Shown piece by piece: positions 63,706-64,000 of a stretch of DNA of 64,000 nucleotides (its first letter is position 1; each line of letters begins with the position of its first letter). Under the pieces are notes generated by a model that worked only from the letters and a program-made list of their open reading frames with translations, was not told where the DNA came from and made no database searches. The stretch is from Manis javanica. Its lineage: Eukaryota; Chordata; Mammalia; Pholidota; Manidae. The stretch is from assembly GCF_040802235.1 (NCBI RefSeq), contig NC_133174.1:139925213-139989212 (forward strand), in the 5' to 3' direction. Position numbers and translations under genes: made by a program.

Positions 63706-64000
63706 TTTTAATACTAGTTTTATCTGCTAAATGGGCTGACTCTTAAACTGTATTGCTCCGTGGCCTGCAGGTGACAAGCAGATGCTCTAAATATGTTACC
63801 TCCATTTAGCAATGTTGTGATTTGTCTAGTGAGGCTTATGTCCCTGGCCAGGGAGAAATTGTAAGAAGGGCCCAGGGCCAGTTTTCCATCGCTCTTCAGT
63901 TTCTGAGGCTACCAGCATGTCACCTCCATACTGAGTATGTATAGATCTCTCTGGTGGGACACATGTCTCTAAGTTTTCCCGTAAATGAGTAGAGAGAATA

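Larger units (their letters stand above)
62900..64000 (-). pseudogene. Gammaretrovirus-like pol relic, minus strand, runs off the window
   Basis: The minus strand near 63870-63940 shows DMLVASETEERWKTG, resembling the RT sequence just after YVDD, then EVTYLEHLLV near 63800. Near 63250-63280 SEEAFEQLK resembles the RT connection, and near 62960-63010 there is an RNase H-like patch. Two antisense L1 3' fragments interrupt it. Frames are broken throughout. It continues past base 64000. Confidence 0.6.

Overview
The window is vertebrate nuclear DNA from a placental mammal. Evidence: a multi-exon gene with GT-AG introns, a CpG-island promoter, MIR and L2 relics, L1 fragments and many endogenous retroviruses (ERVs). 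Two cellular genes can be named. Positions 1-65 are the last codons of SSR4, plus strand. Positions about 2670-25576 are a complete PDZD4, minus strand, eight coding exons, 774 codons predicted. SSR4 followed tail-to-tail by PDZD4 is, from memory, the order in human Xq28, so this is most likely X-chromosomal. No Alu, B1/B2, ruminant or carnivore SINE was recognised. The young L1 3' ends resemble those I remember from pangolins; that species guess is weak.

Region by region. 1-120: SSR4 end and poly(A) signal. 121-2669: short intergenic gap. 2670-9468: PDZD4 3' UTR and exons 8-2. 9469-25516: 16-kb intron 1 with old L1, L2 and MIR pieces and, at 18120-18400, a GC-rich candidate alternative first exon. 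24.9-26.5 kb: CpG island with PDZD4 exon 1. 26.6-64 kb: no cellular gene recognised; almost entirely mobile DNA.

The right half is a graveyard of nested retroelements. (a) A plus-strand gammaretrovirus-like ERV at 30.57-34.09 kb has a tRNA-Phe-like primer site, two zinc knuckles in Gag and an in-frame TGA between gag and pro-pol. (b) A class III-like family with a tRNA-Ser-like primer site has one long copy (39514-45962), one short copy with perfect target duplications (50657-52639) and two solo LTRs. (c) A minus-strand gammaretrovirus-like provirus (52899-58769) has an exact tRNA-Pro primer site, gag and env remnants and most of pol deleted. (d) Many solo LTRs, a Tigger-like DNA transposon cut by an L1 and an LTR, an ERVL integrase relic, and another minus-strand pol relic run off the right edge. 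The best-resolved stack is 50626-58957, where one solo LTR is split by two proviruses, one of them a member of its own family in the opposite orientation.

How the genes work: SSR4 (TRAP-delta) belongs to the ER translocon. PDZD4 is a PDZ scaffold protein whose main isoform begins Met-Gly-Cys, suggesting membrane anchoring, and ends in its own PDZ ligand. The alternative exon would remove the anchor. All ERV copies seen are damaged, and none looks able to replicate.
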